Shown here piece by piece: positions 23,718 through 37,700 of a stretch of 64,000 nt of DNA (position 1 is the stretch's first letter; each line of letters begins with the position of its first letter). Both the position numbers and the translations under genes were made by a program. Below the pieces are notes generated by a model that saw nothing but the letters and a program-made list of their open reading frames with translations, made no database searches and had not been told where the DNA came from. Location: assembly GCF_022581195.2 (NCBI RefSeq), contig NC_061452.1:5277501-5341500 (forward strand). Reading direction: 5' to 3'. Origin of the DNA: Helicoverpa zea (lineage: Eukaryota; Arthropoda; Insecta; Lepidoptera; Noctuidae).

Positions 23718-26700
23718 ATTTAGTATAAGAACTTTATAATAAGTTTGTACTAAAATCGTTACAAATTTCAAATTCTATTTTTAATTATAAATACTTATAA
23801 ATAAATCAGACGTGACCTACTTTTTGGAAAATCTTGAAACACTTTTAGATTTCAACAGTATTATTTATTTCATAAAACCTTTGACAAGTGAACTGTTACG
23901 TAATCGAATTAAAATGGGAAAATCCAATAAGTAAAAATAAACTTGAACAAAAATAAAATTCTATTTTTAGACTCTTAAGATTTTATTAAATGTATTTTAT
24001 TGACACTTACGTATACATAGACATTTTGGTTATTTGTTTCTAAGTAGGTCAATAGAACATGAATAATATTATGAAAAAAATGTAGAGTTGATCATAATAA
24101 GTATGAATTTAAAAGTATGTATGTCCCTATGTCAGTTATACATATCTGTAACCAAACATGCAGAACAATAAAGCCTAGTTCAAACCGCAGCTTAACTGAT
24201 TACAAACGAAAACTTCGCCGGTAATTTCGAATTGCGAATCTGAATGCGAACCAATGTGACAGGCAAGGGACGGGCCTGATTTCCCAATACTAATCACGTC
24301 ACTATTCCGACGAGTTAGAGTTCAAAATCGTTTAGCATAATTTGTTGTCAAGCTAGCAGACAAAACCTAGTTAGTACGCGTTCCGCATACAGTAAAAAGG
24401 TAACGTTTAGACAACACAACGGTTTTGCTAGCACTTTAGTTTACTTATTCCATCGATAGGGGCCTGTTTACCATAACTTCGTTTGCATGACACGTGAGAT
24501 TCGGATGGATGTCGAAGAATCTGATAGTGTCAACTACTCCTAATATAACATTTCGGGGAAATTTTATTACGTTGCCAGTGGAAATGTGACGAATATTTGA
24601 GGAATATTTCCAAATTGAATTTGTTGATGTTCTTTTGTTTTCAGTGGTGGTCAAGTTTCGGTAGATTTTAGTCTTTTTTGTGTCTTCAAGTAGAATCTGC
24701 TACTATGTAGTATTTTTTTTATAAACATCATACTCCGCAAAATTTACTTCAATGTTAGTAATTTCTGAAAACATTTCTAAATTCAAATATTTTCTTGCAA
24801 TTAGCCAGCACTTTAAGCCTGAAAGCTTATCAAACAAACACGTTTTCTCATTTCAATTACTATAACTATTCACTATTATTGTAGTACTAAGGTTTGTCTT
24901 GTAATCACATTAGTGTTTCAAATGTAATATATTCTACTACAATTAATAAGATATATTTATGTATGAATACTTCAGCCTAAATAATTATCTGAATTACGTC
25001 TAAGGGTACCTTGAATAAATCATGTCTCGGTCTGAAATGTCTAGTTTGTTCAAGAAAGCCTAGACAGTTTGTATTCTACTGACTTCTAGGAATAATTATT
25101 TACATTACCTCTGTAATTAAAGTGCCTAAGTTAGATAATCACTACGAATATATTTTGAGGTACTTAAGTATTTTTTGAGACAGACATAATTACATTATCC
25201 TCTACCTTATGATTAATCTTTACATAAAAAGCGATCGTATAATGGAATTGATTTTTAGAAGCTGTTTTGCAAGTAAAAATCACATATTTTTAATCATCAT
25301 TAACATAAACCTGACTATGTTAAATATATTAGAACTTAGGCTCAGCCTAATTTTTATAAACAATCATCAATTATTTCCGCAGAACCCTGTACCCTCATTT
25401 AGCGTCTAAGTATTCATTCCTCTCTCCCAGACCAACTGACCCGAGCGATATTTTCATTTTTAAAAGTACACCGTCACTTAATTGCTTTTAAATCTAATTT
25501 TCTGCTTCCATATTTCGTGCTTTATCACTCCACAATTTGTTTTTCGACGAACAAAATGGCGGCACTTCAGCCATTACGAAGATTGTAGGTGACTTGTACA
25601 TATTATACCGAGATTTAGCCTAATAAATATTTTATGTTATTAATGGCATAATCTGGGAAAATATGTAGGTAATCTCATTTAAGGTCGAGAGAACTTTAGT
25701 ATTATCTGACAGAGTAAATAAGTTTTAGTTACTTTTATTTTTGTTAAAGAAAATAAAATAGATAGGTACTTATTATACTAAGGCGTGTAGGAGCCGCTAA
25801 CTTATTACTAAACAAAATAGAAACATTGCAAATATTTTACAGACTCGAAAGCATTTTCATAATACAGTTCACCCTTTCATGGAATACATTATAACCGCAC
25901 GCATATCCTGAACAGAAGTAATGTTCCTATAAATAAAGCATTAACGTTGCAAGACACATAGGTACGTAACCAACATGTTATTTACACTCATTGTCACGGA
26001 AATGAACAAAGATGTTACGATAGGCGGTACAGTCGATTTAACAGCTCATTATGCTCCAATGCATAGGTGAATCGCGTGAGAATGGGCTCTAAGTCACCAA
26101 CTATCGTTCCTGAACTTGCACAATAGGGCCCTTAAGCTCTAGGGAGACAGGAACGCAATACGGTAGTGCGGGTAAATAAAATTGACCGTGAAAGTCTAAT
26201 TAAGGAATGCATTAGCTGATTGGTTGTTGATTTCGTTAGTAACAATGCAATGCTCGAAATAAAAGAGATTGACCTAAAAGAAATTGAAAATAAACAAAAG
26301 GTCAGAAATCAAAACACTGTAGCGCAACAAATAAGCAATCAGCACACCCTTTCAAAGAACACATTGATACGAAAACAAAACACAAAAAAAAAAATCGCTT
26401 GATACAAACGAAGTGTGAGATAACAGGAAAATGTAAAATGTGACTCGTGATAAAAATGTAATTTCCTCGTATAGGTACAGAAAGGACCGGTTTTATTCGG
26501 TAAAAATATTTTGCTTCGGGCAAGCCTCCCCATTGTGCAAGTGTCACGAAATCCGACAATCGTCTGAGGGCACATTCAAATGATAATCTCGCCATACGCT
26601 TTGCGAATTAAGCTGCAAACACATTTAGTGTACGCTACGTAAGTAATGACGTCACTGATGTCAGTTGCTTTAGTTTTAATGCATTTATATGACAGCGCTG

Positions 26701-29700
26701 AGATGTAGTCTAAGATAAACGTGATGTAAGTTCAGTTTAATGCAGTTGGTATGTGTTTAACAGATGTTGGAAAACTTTTATGATACTGTTACGCTTAAGA
26801 CTCAGAATGTGTGGCACACATTTAGTACTGCAACTTAATACGCCTTTCTGGGATTACATTCATGTCTTTTTATTTATTACGAAGCTATATAGTGGTAATG
26901 TGACTATCATAATTAAAGCGTTTAATTATTTCAAGAACACTCTCTGACAAAGTCTGTCATTACACGGTCATATGTTCAATATTTTTATTTTGTTATAGCA
27001 TGCTCACTCATGTGGTTTTGTTGCATTGTTTTGGAATGGTTAATGTATCCTCGTCGTTTAAAGGGCTTATAAAGTTTTCGCTTGATCTAAAAAAGCCAGT
27101 ATGGGATATTTTTCGGTTGAAAAGTTTTTTTTTCCGTAAGAGACTAGACACACATACTTATTTTATTTGTTAAAATGTCAAAGAGAGTGGTAAAGTTACA
27201 CAAACGATGAAAATATAATAAAATCTATATTATTCCCAAATGAAGTATCAAAACGTCATATAACGTAACACAAGTATGTTACCAGTTTCATTCGTTATAC
27301 GTGGCGGGCACGGCCGATGCCAGAAATGTCACATTAGGCTGATTTACACGTGTTACCTGCCGTCGCGTTTATAGGATATGTGCACATTTAATCGCTCTGT
27401 CTGAACACTTCCTTATTCTCGCATCAACGGTATTAAAGTGACGGGTTAACTGAATTTCGTGTTTAGGCTTGACTTCAATTTAATGACGAATTTTTATATT
27501 TTTTTAATATGATGTTCGCTGATTCCGGACACCTTTTGTTAGAAATTTTACAATAGTAGTAATCTTTCAGCACGTGTATTGTACTCTTTACATATAGGTA
27601 CCTTTTAACAATTCTGAAAAATTACGTATTTACCTGGAATTAATTGGTGCTATCGACAGTTTTCATAAAGTATTTCGTAGAACTTTTTCGAATTCGTTTC
27701 TGACAATAGCGATATTCCATTGTTGCAGGTGTAAATAAACAAAAAATGACACAAAAAAACATTCCTATTAAGTAATAATTTTATTTGTATGTTAGTATAC
27801 CTAATCATTCATTTAAAATACATAAAACACTATTTTCAGTTCAAATGTTATTTTAGAATAAGTATACCTATTAAAGGTAACATTGCTATTATTAGGTAAT
27901 TCTTTAGAAAACGATAACTTCTGCAAAATTCAGTCAGGAGTCAAGAAGAGCGCTCGATTTATCGTTAACAAACATAGCTATCTAAAACTCAAACACTTCC
28001 AAATCCACAGCATACATATTCCCACCATATTTTCAAAGCAAACAAACAAGCAAATTGTTCTCCCCTTATCTCATTTTTGTTGCACACAAGAATCACAAGA
28101 CATTGAAAAATAATTTTCGTACCGCTGCGGCTTCAGATACGCGCAGCCGTGGATCCCCATTAGAGCCATCTATGGGCACGCCATTAAATAAACATCTCTG
28201 GCAGGTTCGTTCCTTCGTTCCTAGTTATTAGCACACCCCAGCCACTCGAGCCGTGGTGATACGGCACGAAGACGGAAGCCCAAGGAAAATCAATTTCATT
28301 TTTCGACACAAGCATTACGTTTATGGCGATTGAAACCGCACTTTCTTCGGGATAGTACCTATTTAATGGTGTTTGTTTATGTGTATAGGTGTGATAATGT
28401 TTTGATAATGATTTTTTGGTGAGCTGTTAGTTAGTGGGGTGGCTTTTATTGTTGCTCGAATGTGTATTAAAATTTTATTTTTATACAAAATAAAACACGA
28501 TCGCGGGAATTCCCGTACCTATTTAAAAAATATGCGTTTCTAATCGTGTCGCCAAAGATTGATTCACATGTGTATTTGGTATTTGGTAAGACCTTGGTTT
28601 CCATATAGCGCATTTTATTTCTTTCACTTTCATATATGCAGTCTGCATCGATAAGCAAGGTAATTTCTGATAAGTAACATCAATACATCGGTCTAGAAAT
28701 ACTACGCGTTACTATTTACTTTTCGGAAAGTAATTTTGCTTGCAACGGACTCTACGTTTATGTTTCGCAATTAATTCGAGGTACTGAGAAACTCAAATAT
28801 TTGATGCAATCGCATGTAATTTCTAACAAGGCAGTAATTTACAACCAAAGATGTAAATCTCAAACCGCATTCCCCGTATTGCAATCACACTGTTTAATCG
28901 GGTAAATTGTTTCGCATTACGTTAATAGCAATTAGTGATTATAATCTTTCATGTTTAGTAATATAAATTATCCTATAATTCTCAAAATGTACGAAATGAA
29001 AAAGTACTTCGTAGAACTAAAAACAGTCTCCTGGAAAATTGTATCGTTTGCCCGAAAAAGCATCGTTTAAAATTCCAACGAAAACGCAGCACTTTCAAGC
29101 GTCTAGTGCATTTTTCGTCTCCACGATTCACAGGGAGATTTCTGTAATCCATTCTGATATCCCCGTTTCGTTCAAAGTCCACTCGTTTCGTGTCATTACA
29201 GAAAAGCGGACTGATATACACATCGGCAAACTGCTTTTTGCTGCCGAATTTTGAGAGACTATTTCTTATTGTGACGTGTTAAGGTTGAGAATGCAATGCG
29301 TTGTTCTTGTTTAAACTGTAACGTAATTGGTTCCTCTATACCATGTTTTACTGCGATTGATTCCGTCCGCAAGACGGACCGGACGGGATCGGGGCTATCC
29401 TGTACTTATCTAATTTTATTGTCACTCGTCGACGACCGTCGAACCCTCTGCCACTGAGAACGTTTCGAAGAAAGCTAGAAAATTCTTTCCCCCATCGGAT
29501 ATTTTTATCTAAGAAGGACATCTTTATTCGCAAGCAGTTAAACTTAATTCAACGTCTTGGTGGAGGGATAAACGTTTTGCCTAGGCTCAGGCCTCGAGGA
29601 TAGCTAAAAATTCGAGGTTTTACGAGATTGGATCTTCACGCTTGGAACTATGTAGGTATGTAGTTATCTATGAATAAGCACTTTAGGCCTTTATTTAAGC

Positions 29701-31634
29701 ACTTGCTGTTCCCAATATTTCACACATTTCTCCGGAGAAATACCTACTTACTTCATGCAACCGGAGAGAAAGTGCCACCTATATTTGTTTAACAACATTA
29801 AGGATATTTATTGGCTGTGGTGAAAAGGTGGTGGTTCAAGACAAAACTGTATATAAATAAAATAAAAAAGTATATTTTTAATTTATTAGAAGTAATGAGC
29901 TTACATTGTCATTGTATCTCATTTAGATTCTTATTTGAATCTGGTCTGAATTGAAATGTGTCATGCAGCAAATAAGGTTAGGTACCTTCAAAGTTATCCT
30001 TTGTATTGGAACTAATAAAACACTGCAATTTATGAGCATTCCACTCCATCAATACATCTCAGTCTAATGCATTGTCATGATTATACAATAAATCCCAACT
30101 CCCATTCCAAAGTTCCATATTTAAATTTGAATTCTCTAATTGATACCATTCTAACCTCATTCCATGCGTAATTTCGTCACAAAACACAAGAGAACGTATC
30201 AACAAAAACTGCCAGTAATATGTTAAAGACGGGCTGTTTCCTTACGGACCGTGCGCCTCTCTTCGGCACATTAGCTATGATAATTGGAACATTTGGTTTG
30301 CGAATAGAATGACGTCAGGACACAGTAATAATGCGAATACAGAGCGGTTTACGCCAGTACGTGGTTCTGAATGTATTTTACGCGAAGGATGTGTGATTTT
30401 CTGCTTTGTTTTGTTTAATTTTCTTGGTGGATTAATTTGTGGATTAAGATGAGTTGGTTACTGTGTATGGAAATCTGTTAAACGAACTCAAAATTAATTA
30501 CAAGAATACTTACTGCATTTTTTGGTCATTAATTATAAACCTAATTATTACAATTGACACAATTTTAAGTATCCAATCTCCTTTATATTTTGAATTAAAT
30601 ACACACAAAAATATTCCGAAAATATTTTTACCATCAAAAATAAAGGACCAACTTTAACCATTTTATTTTATTCCAACAAAACGTTTTACCCCAGTCTTAA
30701 AGTATCATTCCGCGCTATTAAACCATAATAAACTGTAGAACAACTTCAAATGAAACAGTGTAGTGCAATAAAGAAAATCATATCTCACAAGAACTCGTGG
30801 GACTGCACTGAAATGAATTTCACCATCTCTTTGTCAACGCGATGGAGCGTGGCCACTCGCGGTGACTGATGACCATTGCTTCTTTGCACTGCGAGAGACG
30901 CGGTCAGGATTCTACTGTCTTAGGGTACGTTGTTTATTTGATTTAGAAATGGTTGGATGGGTGAAGCTTTTCGAGGTGTTCATGAGTTTGTTGTATTTAA
31001 ATGGTGTTGTAGTAAGTTCGTTTTCAAATCAATTTTGGCTATTGTTAGCATATAGAACGGTTATTTTTGTCAATGAAGTTCGTTCATAAAATTACAATGC
31101 ATTCAAGGAATTTTAATAAAAAAAGTCTTTGTCATAATTTCTCTGGAATATTGGATAAAAATTGGCCAGCTTTAGGCTTCATAAAACGCCAACTAAGATC
31201 CATCAAATTAAAGGTCACTCGTATTGACGGCTCATCAATGGACTTAGCGAATAAGCCTTTAAGCCCATTGATGAACCTTGAAGAACCTGACCTTACTAAA
31301 GCTTCGTAAAAGTAATAAAACCTGGTAGACACAATACTCTATAGAAATAAATACAGCGGCTATATTGGCTTAAAAGTAATCCTTTCAGCTGTCGAATTAA
31401 TATTATAGAAACAGTGTCAGCTTTAAATCTGAAAATAAACTCGATGTCTGCTTTACGTGGTTCTCTGAAAGGGTTTTTGAACGAAGTGCTTTAAAGGTAG
31501 AATAAATACATATCGATCTGTAGCCAAATCATTCGCTATAAAGAGTACAGTCATTAATGATGATAAAACTGTAAAAAATATTCATTGCATCCTTTATTTG
31601 CCATAAATTACAATCCTACATTAAGTTGGTAGAA
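23718..31634. other. Long AT-rich stretch without identifiable gene or repeat
   Basis: Nearly 8 kb with no element I can name. Frames reach 97 codons (26302-26595 minus) but overlap other frames and lack motifs. A short imperfect hairpin lies at about 31232-31275 (TCATCAATGG and complement). Short less AT-rich spots occur near 28120-28280 and 29340-29620. It may contain diverged repeats or regulatory DNA that cannot be seen without comparison. Confidence 0.4.
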
Positions 31635-32507
31635 TCTGAGGGCACGGCAGTGCCCCAGCCAAGACTCGAGCAAAGCGGGCACGGCCGTACCATCTTTTCT
31701 CGAAGCGTTTCGCGGCTATTTCAGCCCCCTGTATCTTCCATGTGAACAAAGCTAGAAGTTTAGGTTTTCGATGACCAAGAGAAAGTATTAGAACAAGCTC
31801 AGTCTCAAAATTACAAGACATTTGAATAAATAGTTTACGAGTTATGAGCGATCAAAGTTACACCATTTTGTCACTGACTCACTGACCGATCATCAAAAGT
31901 CTAAGGTACTTCTAGCAAACTTAGAACCTTCAAATTTGGCACCAAGATAGGTTATTAGCTACATATAAAGGGAAAATTATAAAAACCTTAAAACTTAATA
32001 AAAAATAGGAAACAAATTTATATTTGCGGTTTTTCAAGCACATTGTGTCTGAATTTTGACTGCATTGATAACTTTGTTATTTATTTATGTAAAAAATGTA
32101 TTTGTTTTATTGTTACGTAGTGTGGTATATTGTTATCATGTATTAAATATACATACATATGAATAAAAAAGCTAGGTTAAAATGAAATGAATAATGATAA
32201 ATTATTTCATATTAATGCAGTGCGATAAATACTGCATGCTCGCTCGATAGATGGCGTTGTGGTGGTCTAAATCGCGCTATGGTTTCGTTACATAGCTTAG
32301 TATAAGTAGTACTTTAAAAAAAAATCAAATAATTTCATGTGATAGCGCCATCTACCTCTGAAATAAATCGATTCAAAAATTCAACGATTTCGAAATTTTA
32401 TAGTTTATTTTTAAAAAATGTTGTTTACATGCTACTTTAGGTGTACGTATTTAGTTTGTTAAACATATATTTAGTTAGTTGCATGTAAGTTAATTTAATT
32501 TGTTTTA

Positions 32508-32875
32508 TCGGGTGTGTCGTTCACAATCACATTAAATGAAATGCCTTAATGTACTGGTTAATATATGTCGATTAAAACAAAGAAAAAATAAAAATACGCA
32601 AATAGAATAAAAATGTGCAAAAATTAGAACACCATATAAAAGTCAGTCATTACAAACAACTGACATTCTCCCTTGAAAACTGACAGCTCAAAACATTCGA
32701 TACTCGTTTATAACTTTATCTCTGCTTTACACATGATGTTGTAAATTATAAAAACGAAAAATGACTCCTGTGGCTAAACCACTGAATGGATTGGGCTATT
32801 TTTTTTACAATTCGCCATAGAATACCATAAAGTATATGCGATAGGATTTAATGTGATTGTGAACGACACACCCTG
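32508..32875. mobile_element. Tc1/mariner-like MITE inserted in repeat copy A
   Basis: The inverted tips share GGGTGTGTCGTTCACAATCA for 28 bp, and the dinucleotide TA flanks both sides (32506-32507 and 32876-32877). The homologous place in copy B (about 54567-54576) goes straight from TTAATTTG to ATACTTAGAG without the insert, so the boundaries are set by an empty site. TA duplication suggests the Tc1/mariner superfamily. The 368-bp interior is non-coding. Confidence 0.85.
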
Positions 32876-32917
32876 TATACTTAGAGAAGAAAGAAACCTA
32901 CAAAAAATAAATCAGAT

Positions 32918-33570
32918 CCCACCAAAAACATTAAATGTAAAAAAAGCCAATCCTCTACGCAATTCCTCCACCATAAAAAGTTTTGAGATCGCATAGAAGC
33001 CAAGTCCTGTTCAACATTATTTATAATAATAAATCAATATTTTGTGACTATATCAATAGTTTTGTTCACATTACAATAATATTGTCTTGGCCATGAGCAC
33101 AAGTTAAAAGTCGCTCCTTGAAATAATGTGTAAATACCATTGAATTGATAAATTCTATATGGACATGATTTTACGATTGGACTGATTATGCACTGATTGG
33201 AATTTGAGATCACCATGGACTAAACATGCGCCATAGTACATGTGCAGTTCATTGATGTTGGATGATACTGACTGTCGGTCATTGAGTAACAATTGAATAA
33301 ACTAAAAGTATTTAATTCTGTGATATTAAACTTCATGTTTGACTTTCACCTCTCCAAGATATGCTGTATTATATTTGTAGTTTATTGTGCTCATGGCCAA
33401 GTCAATATTATTGTAAAGTGAACGAAACTATTGATATAGTGACAAAATATTGATTTATTATTACAAATAAAGTTGAACAGGACTTGGCTTCTATGCGATC
33501 TCAAAACTTTTTATGGTGGAGGAATTGCGTAGAGGATTGGCTTTTTTTTACATTTAATGTTTTTGGTGGG
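32918..33570. repeat. 185-bp-arm foldback hairpin, copy A
   Basis: The left arm (32918-33102) starts CCCACCAAAAAC and the right arm (33386-33570) is its inverted copy, with only scattered differences. The loop is about 283 bp. The same structure occurs in copy B at 54611-55249. Its outer motif resembles that of the independent hairpin at 43841-44203. Confidence 0.8.
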
Positions 33571-34550
33571 ATATGTTATTCCAAATTCGTTTTGCCATCA
33601 CAGTATGACAAACGACGGTGTTAGCGAATAGTGTCGGACTATAAATTCATAAAGTAAAAGTGCATAGAGAACCACAATCCTCTTGTCTGTGCAGTCTAGT
33701 GGCCACTTCGTGTGACTGATGACCGGTGGAACGCCGAGGAACGCGATTGTTCTCGCGCGACAAAATAAAAAGTTCACTAACGTCGCTATTCGAGGGAGTC
33801 GGAACTTTTTACAAGATTTTTAAAACGAGATGGTTCTGTTTGAATTTGGAATGTTTCATTTTCATTGGACAATAAAAGTGTTACGTTGAGATTAGTTTTC
33901 GTTGATTGCAATTTGAAGTTGAGTCTAAGGAATTGTGGACTAGAATAAGAGCTTCGTTTAACGCGTATCTGGGGAAATCTGGGAAATTAACTTGTTCTTT
34001 AAATGAGTGAGGGGAAAAACGCGGAAATGGAAATGTTTACATCTTGATTTTTTCTTCATAATGAGTTATTCCTCACATATGCTTTTTTGAGTAAAATACG
34101 TCATTAGAAAAAATATTGTTACGAAATTCAGTTATGAATTTCAAATGACTCATTCTCATAATTTCATATGAGGTACCGATTTTTTTGTAACAAATCGTGG
34201 GGTTCTCCTAATTTCCTTGTGAATAGCTTTTCATACAAAATAAAATAATACACAACAATAATGTAAATATTTAAAACAGGAAATATTTCGTAATACAATA
34301 GTTAAACAAACAAATACAATAAAATACAGCAATGGAAAGCAATAGTATTCATAAAATTCAATGACTACGCGACAATATTACTGTTGGATATTCCCTGGAC
34401 ATTAAAAGTAATGTTGTACCTAATAATTATTATTATTACTAGAACTTATGAAAAGGGCGCCAGCATTATTAAAAGTTAAGTCTTAGGAAAATAGAATATT
34501 CTATAAGTACCTGCTCACATTTTAATACTAAAAATATGAATTTTATATGC
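33571..34550. other. Non-coding sequence
   Basis: AT-rich, with no gene or recognised repeat. Confidence 0.4.
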
Positions 34551-34560
34551 TAAAAAGGGT

Positions 34561-34775
34561 CATTTGAACATCTTTGTCAGTAGTTACGGGTAATCAGAAG
34601 CCAGAAAGTCCGACAGCCAGCCTTTCCAAGAGGTATCTTGTTACCCAGGTAACTAGGTTGAGGAGGTTACATAGGCAGAACATTCGCTACATGCAAAATA
34701 CTGGTAGTCGGCTGCATCCGTTCAGATCAGAAACCATCCTTAACATAGTAGGGAAGAGGCTAGGCAGATGATGAT
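34561..34775 (+). mobile_element. 5'-truncated SINE body with 10-bp target duplication
   Basis: It matches the SINE at 42611-43002, opposite orientation, over the body and tail, including the shared words GGTAATCAGAAGCCAGA and GAGGCTAGGCAGATGATGAT. The head is lost. Flanks TAAAAAGGGT (34551-34560) and TAAAAATGGT (34776-34785) form a target duplication with one mismatch, so the insertion is not very recent. The 65-codon frame over it is chance. Confidence 0.8.
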
Positions 34776-34785
34776 TAAAAATGGT

Positions 34786-37700
34786 GCTTGCAGCATAACT
34801 ATTATGTAGTTACATATTTATTTTGGGATTTATTTTATCTACTTAATTCAAGACAAAACTTGCAAAATATATAAATACTACGCTAATACATTTTAGGACT
34901 TTTACACTTCTCCAGAGAGTGAAGGAATTTCACAATAAGTACATAGTGGCATTTGTTTTTGTATTTTATGTTCAAAAACAAAACAGACATTCAATCATCT
35001 GGCGCCTACACAGTAACACCTACAAGCCGTGCGTCGCTCGTCACTCGTACAATGCATGTTTATTCACCACGAATATATTATTTACTCTAACAGAATAACA
35101 TAATAAACAAAACAACATTGAAACAATAAATCAAAAGTACAATTTTATTTACTCTTCATACAGTCGAAGGCGTACATTGAACTCCCAAACTGTCCCTTTT
35201 TCAGTTGAAAACTTCCATAACAACACAATAGAAAAACACGTTTTTATTACTTGTTCGGGACTTCATTCATGCCAAAAATGCGTAAATAAAGTAAACAACA
35301 ATAAAAGCCAGTACTTACCTACATTCTTTATCGCTTCGACACTTACTCGGTAAAAGTTTGGTTCGCGACACAAACTTGAAGATTCAAGAATAAAGTTGGT
35401 GTACATTTCAGTGGTGGGAGCCACAGTTGCCGATGCAAATGTTGTGAGGACTTATTAAAAATTTGCCACACACAGTCTGTAATCATTCCTGTCAACTAAG
35501 CGAAGACGGGGTTGTATTATAGCAACTCAAAAGGACGACTTTGAGTGAACCTAGTTTGTAGTCACGTTCTTGTTCGGAGGTGTAGCGGGAAGGTTGCGTC
35601 TAGTTATTTGGGTATCTATAGGAGTTTTTGGTAGTGATGTGGGAGTCTGACGCAGCGCCACAACATGGTAATAATTTGATCAGGCCGGGCATGCGCAACT
35701 TTATGCCAATTGAAAAGTTTCGCTGCACTGAAATATGTTGCTTCAACGGGTTGAGTGACATGCTCGCTGTACTTTTCAGAAGCGTTTTAATTGATGTTTA
35801 CTTTTGTAAATGCTTTTTGCAAATAAGTTTTGTGCATTAGTTGATTAAATTTGTTTTGGTGTTCGCTTAGTTCACGTATTTTGCAAACAGCATATGATCC
35901 AATTTTATTTAAATTCTCGGTAAATTAAATAGGTAATCGGGAAAATTGCTTTTTGTGCAAACTGAATATCGCAAAAAGGCAAAATGATTCAGGTGAGATT
36001 CCTAGAAGCCTTTCATCGGAGGTTGGCAATTCTACGAATTAGTTTGTGCCTCTTTCAGTGCGATATGAGGTAATCACACAAAATTGAGAAACCTCTAACT
36101 GCATATTATTTGATTGACATAAGTCACAATACGTGCTTTTGAATTTCAGTATTGGTTGAATTTGGTGTAACCTGATAGCCTTAAGATATGATTATTGAAC
36201 CGTTTTATTTAGTAGGTATGGTTAAATGCCTAAACGGGTTAATTATTGCCTCACCAGAAAATGAGCTTCTATATTTACTAGACTATAATCCAACTAAATA
36301 AAAATTCTACTCCTAACTTTTTTTACTTAAATAAAACACAATAATAAGTATGTCAAATGCCAACAGCCTGGCCAGTTCAAAGGCCAGCAGTTGGCAACGA
36401 TCTCAGGTCTATAAACTGTGAGCTGAATTTTTAACTAAACTATTACTTTAAAGCTGGCTAGGTTAGCGGAAGTCCAGATGTTTGATACTTTGTTACAATA
36501 ATATTCTAAATTGTATAGCTACGGGATAGTGAGCTCGAACTTCGAAGAAAAACAGACGCCATTTGCTTTTTCATTTGTTTCTCGCTGTTTTAAAAACAGT
36601 GTAGAATAGCAGTTCATAGAAGTGTAATCGTTTACATTTCTATTTTTTGTAGCTGCTCAATAGACTTGTTAAATTAAAAGTAGTAACTTGACATCTAGCA
36701 AAAGCGCTCCTATTAACTTAACGTATTATAAAAATAGAGCTGGTAAGTGCAAAATAAAACGCTTCCAAAATAAAATCTTCCCACGTACGGTATGAAAAAT
36801 TACTTCATATTTTGTTCTATTCTTTTATTAAACATGCTAAATAATGTCCTCCATGTTTATTTCGCTACAATATAAACAGTTCCACCAAGCAGGTACGCTT
36901 AGTCCCACATTGTTCCAAGCACTGACGATATTTTACTTCGTGCGTCATAAAAAGGTTTTAATAAAGTTCTCGTACTGTAGCTACTTACCGTGACTATATG
37001 AAAACATTCGTTGTATTCAAATGAAGTGGGTAGTAGACTGCCCCCGGCTGAATGAGGAGTACCGTCTCGTTGTCGCCCCGCAGGCGTTTCGTCTGCCTAC
37101 ATTATAACAAAAGTACCATTGTACGGGTACGGCTTTTTAGTACAACGGTTTTGGCACATTATTTTTGAATTTAGAACATTGTGTTATGCAATGCAACAAT
37201 ATTTGCTCCAGTATTTAAAAGTGTGCTGCCTGTTCCATATTCAAAATGTTTCGATGACAACTACAATTTTATTCTTAAAACAACTTTCTTGTCTGCCAGA
37301 AATGTTATTATTATATTGATGTCATTTTTATTTTTAAAGCAAGTTTTAATTTTTGTGGCGTATTTATTTTTACAACCTTTTAATTGGAAGAGTTGTTCTG
37401 GAAAAGTTTATTTCATCGTAAAAGATCTGTTTAAAAAAATAGCTTATAATGATAACAATACCATAAACTACCTAGACTTTCTGACATATTACCTGCGTTA
37501 AATAAAACCAAAAAAATACACACAATTTAACATTTCAAAATTGGTATTTGAAAACATTTTAGATGTATAAAACAGCTTAAAATTCCGTATGCATTTACTA
37601 CACGCCTAATGTATAAAAACTCGATCTCCTAGTTTGAACTTTTGGGTTTATGCCAGTTTTCTTTTGACACCTGCACATTGAGAGCCAACCGAGTTATCTC

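Larger units (their letters stand above)
31635..33570. repeat. Long interspersed repeat, copy A (with extra MITE)
   Basis: It begins TCTGAGGGCACGGCAGTGCC, which folds as GGGCAC/GTGCCC, and ends with a hairpin whose outer bases are GGTGGG. The whole layout recurs at 53681-55249 with high identity. Copy A is longer because a 368-bp MITE sits at 32508-32875. A pair of GATGGCG/CGCCATC words around 32250-32352 forms an inner inverted motif. No open frame of note is present. The start is a sequence I know as widespread in Lepidoptera, but I cannot place its class. It may be one non-autonomous element or a segmental duplication. Confidence 0.8.

Noticed and set aside
28982..29254. Overlapping frames on both strands (79 and 71 codons) considered as an exon
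   Set aside because: Neither strand shows domain wording or splice signals at sensible places, and overlap on opposite strands indicates chance.
37181..37501. 106-codon hydrophobic frame that looks like a membrane protein
   Set aside because: Phe/Leu/Ile richness is what AT-rich DNA yields by chance. There is no motif, an overlapping frame exists, and no exon signals fit.
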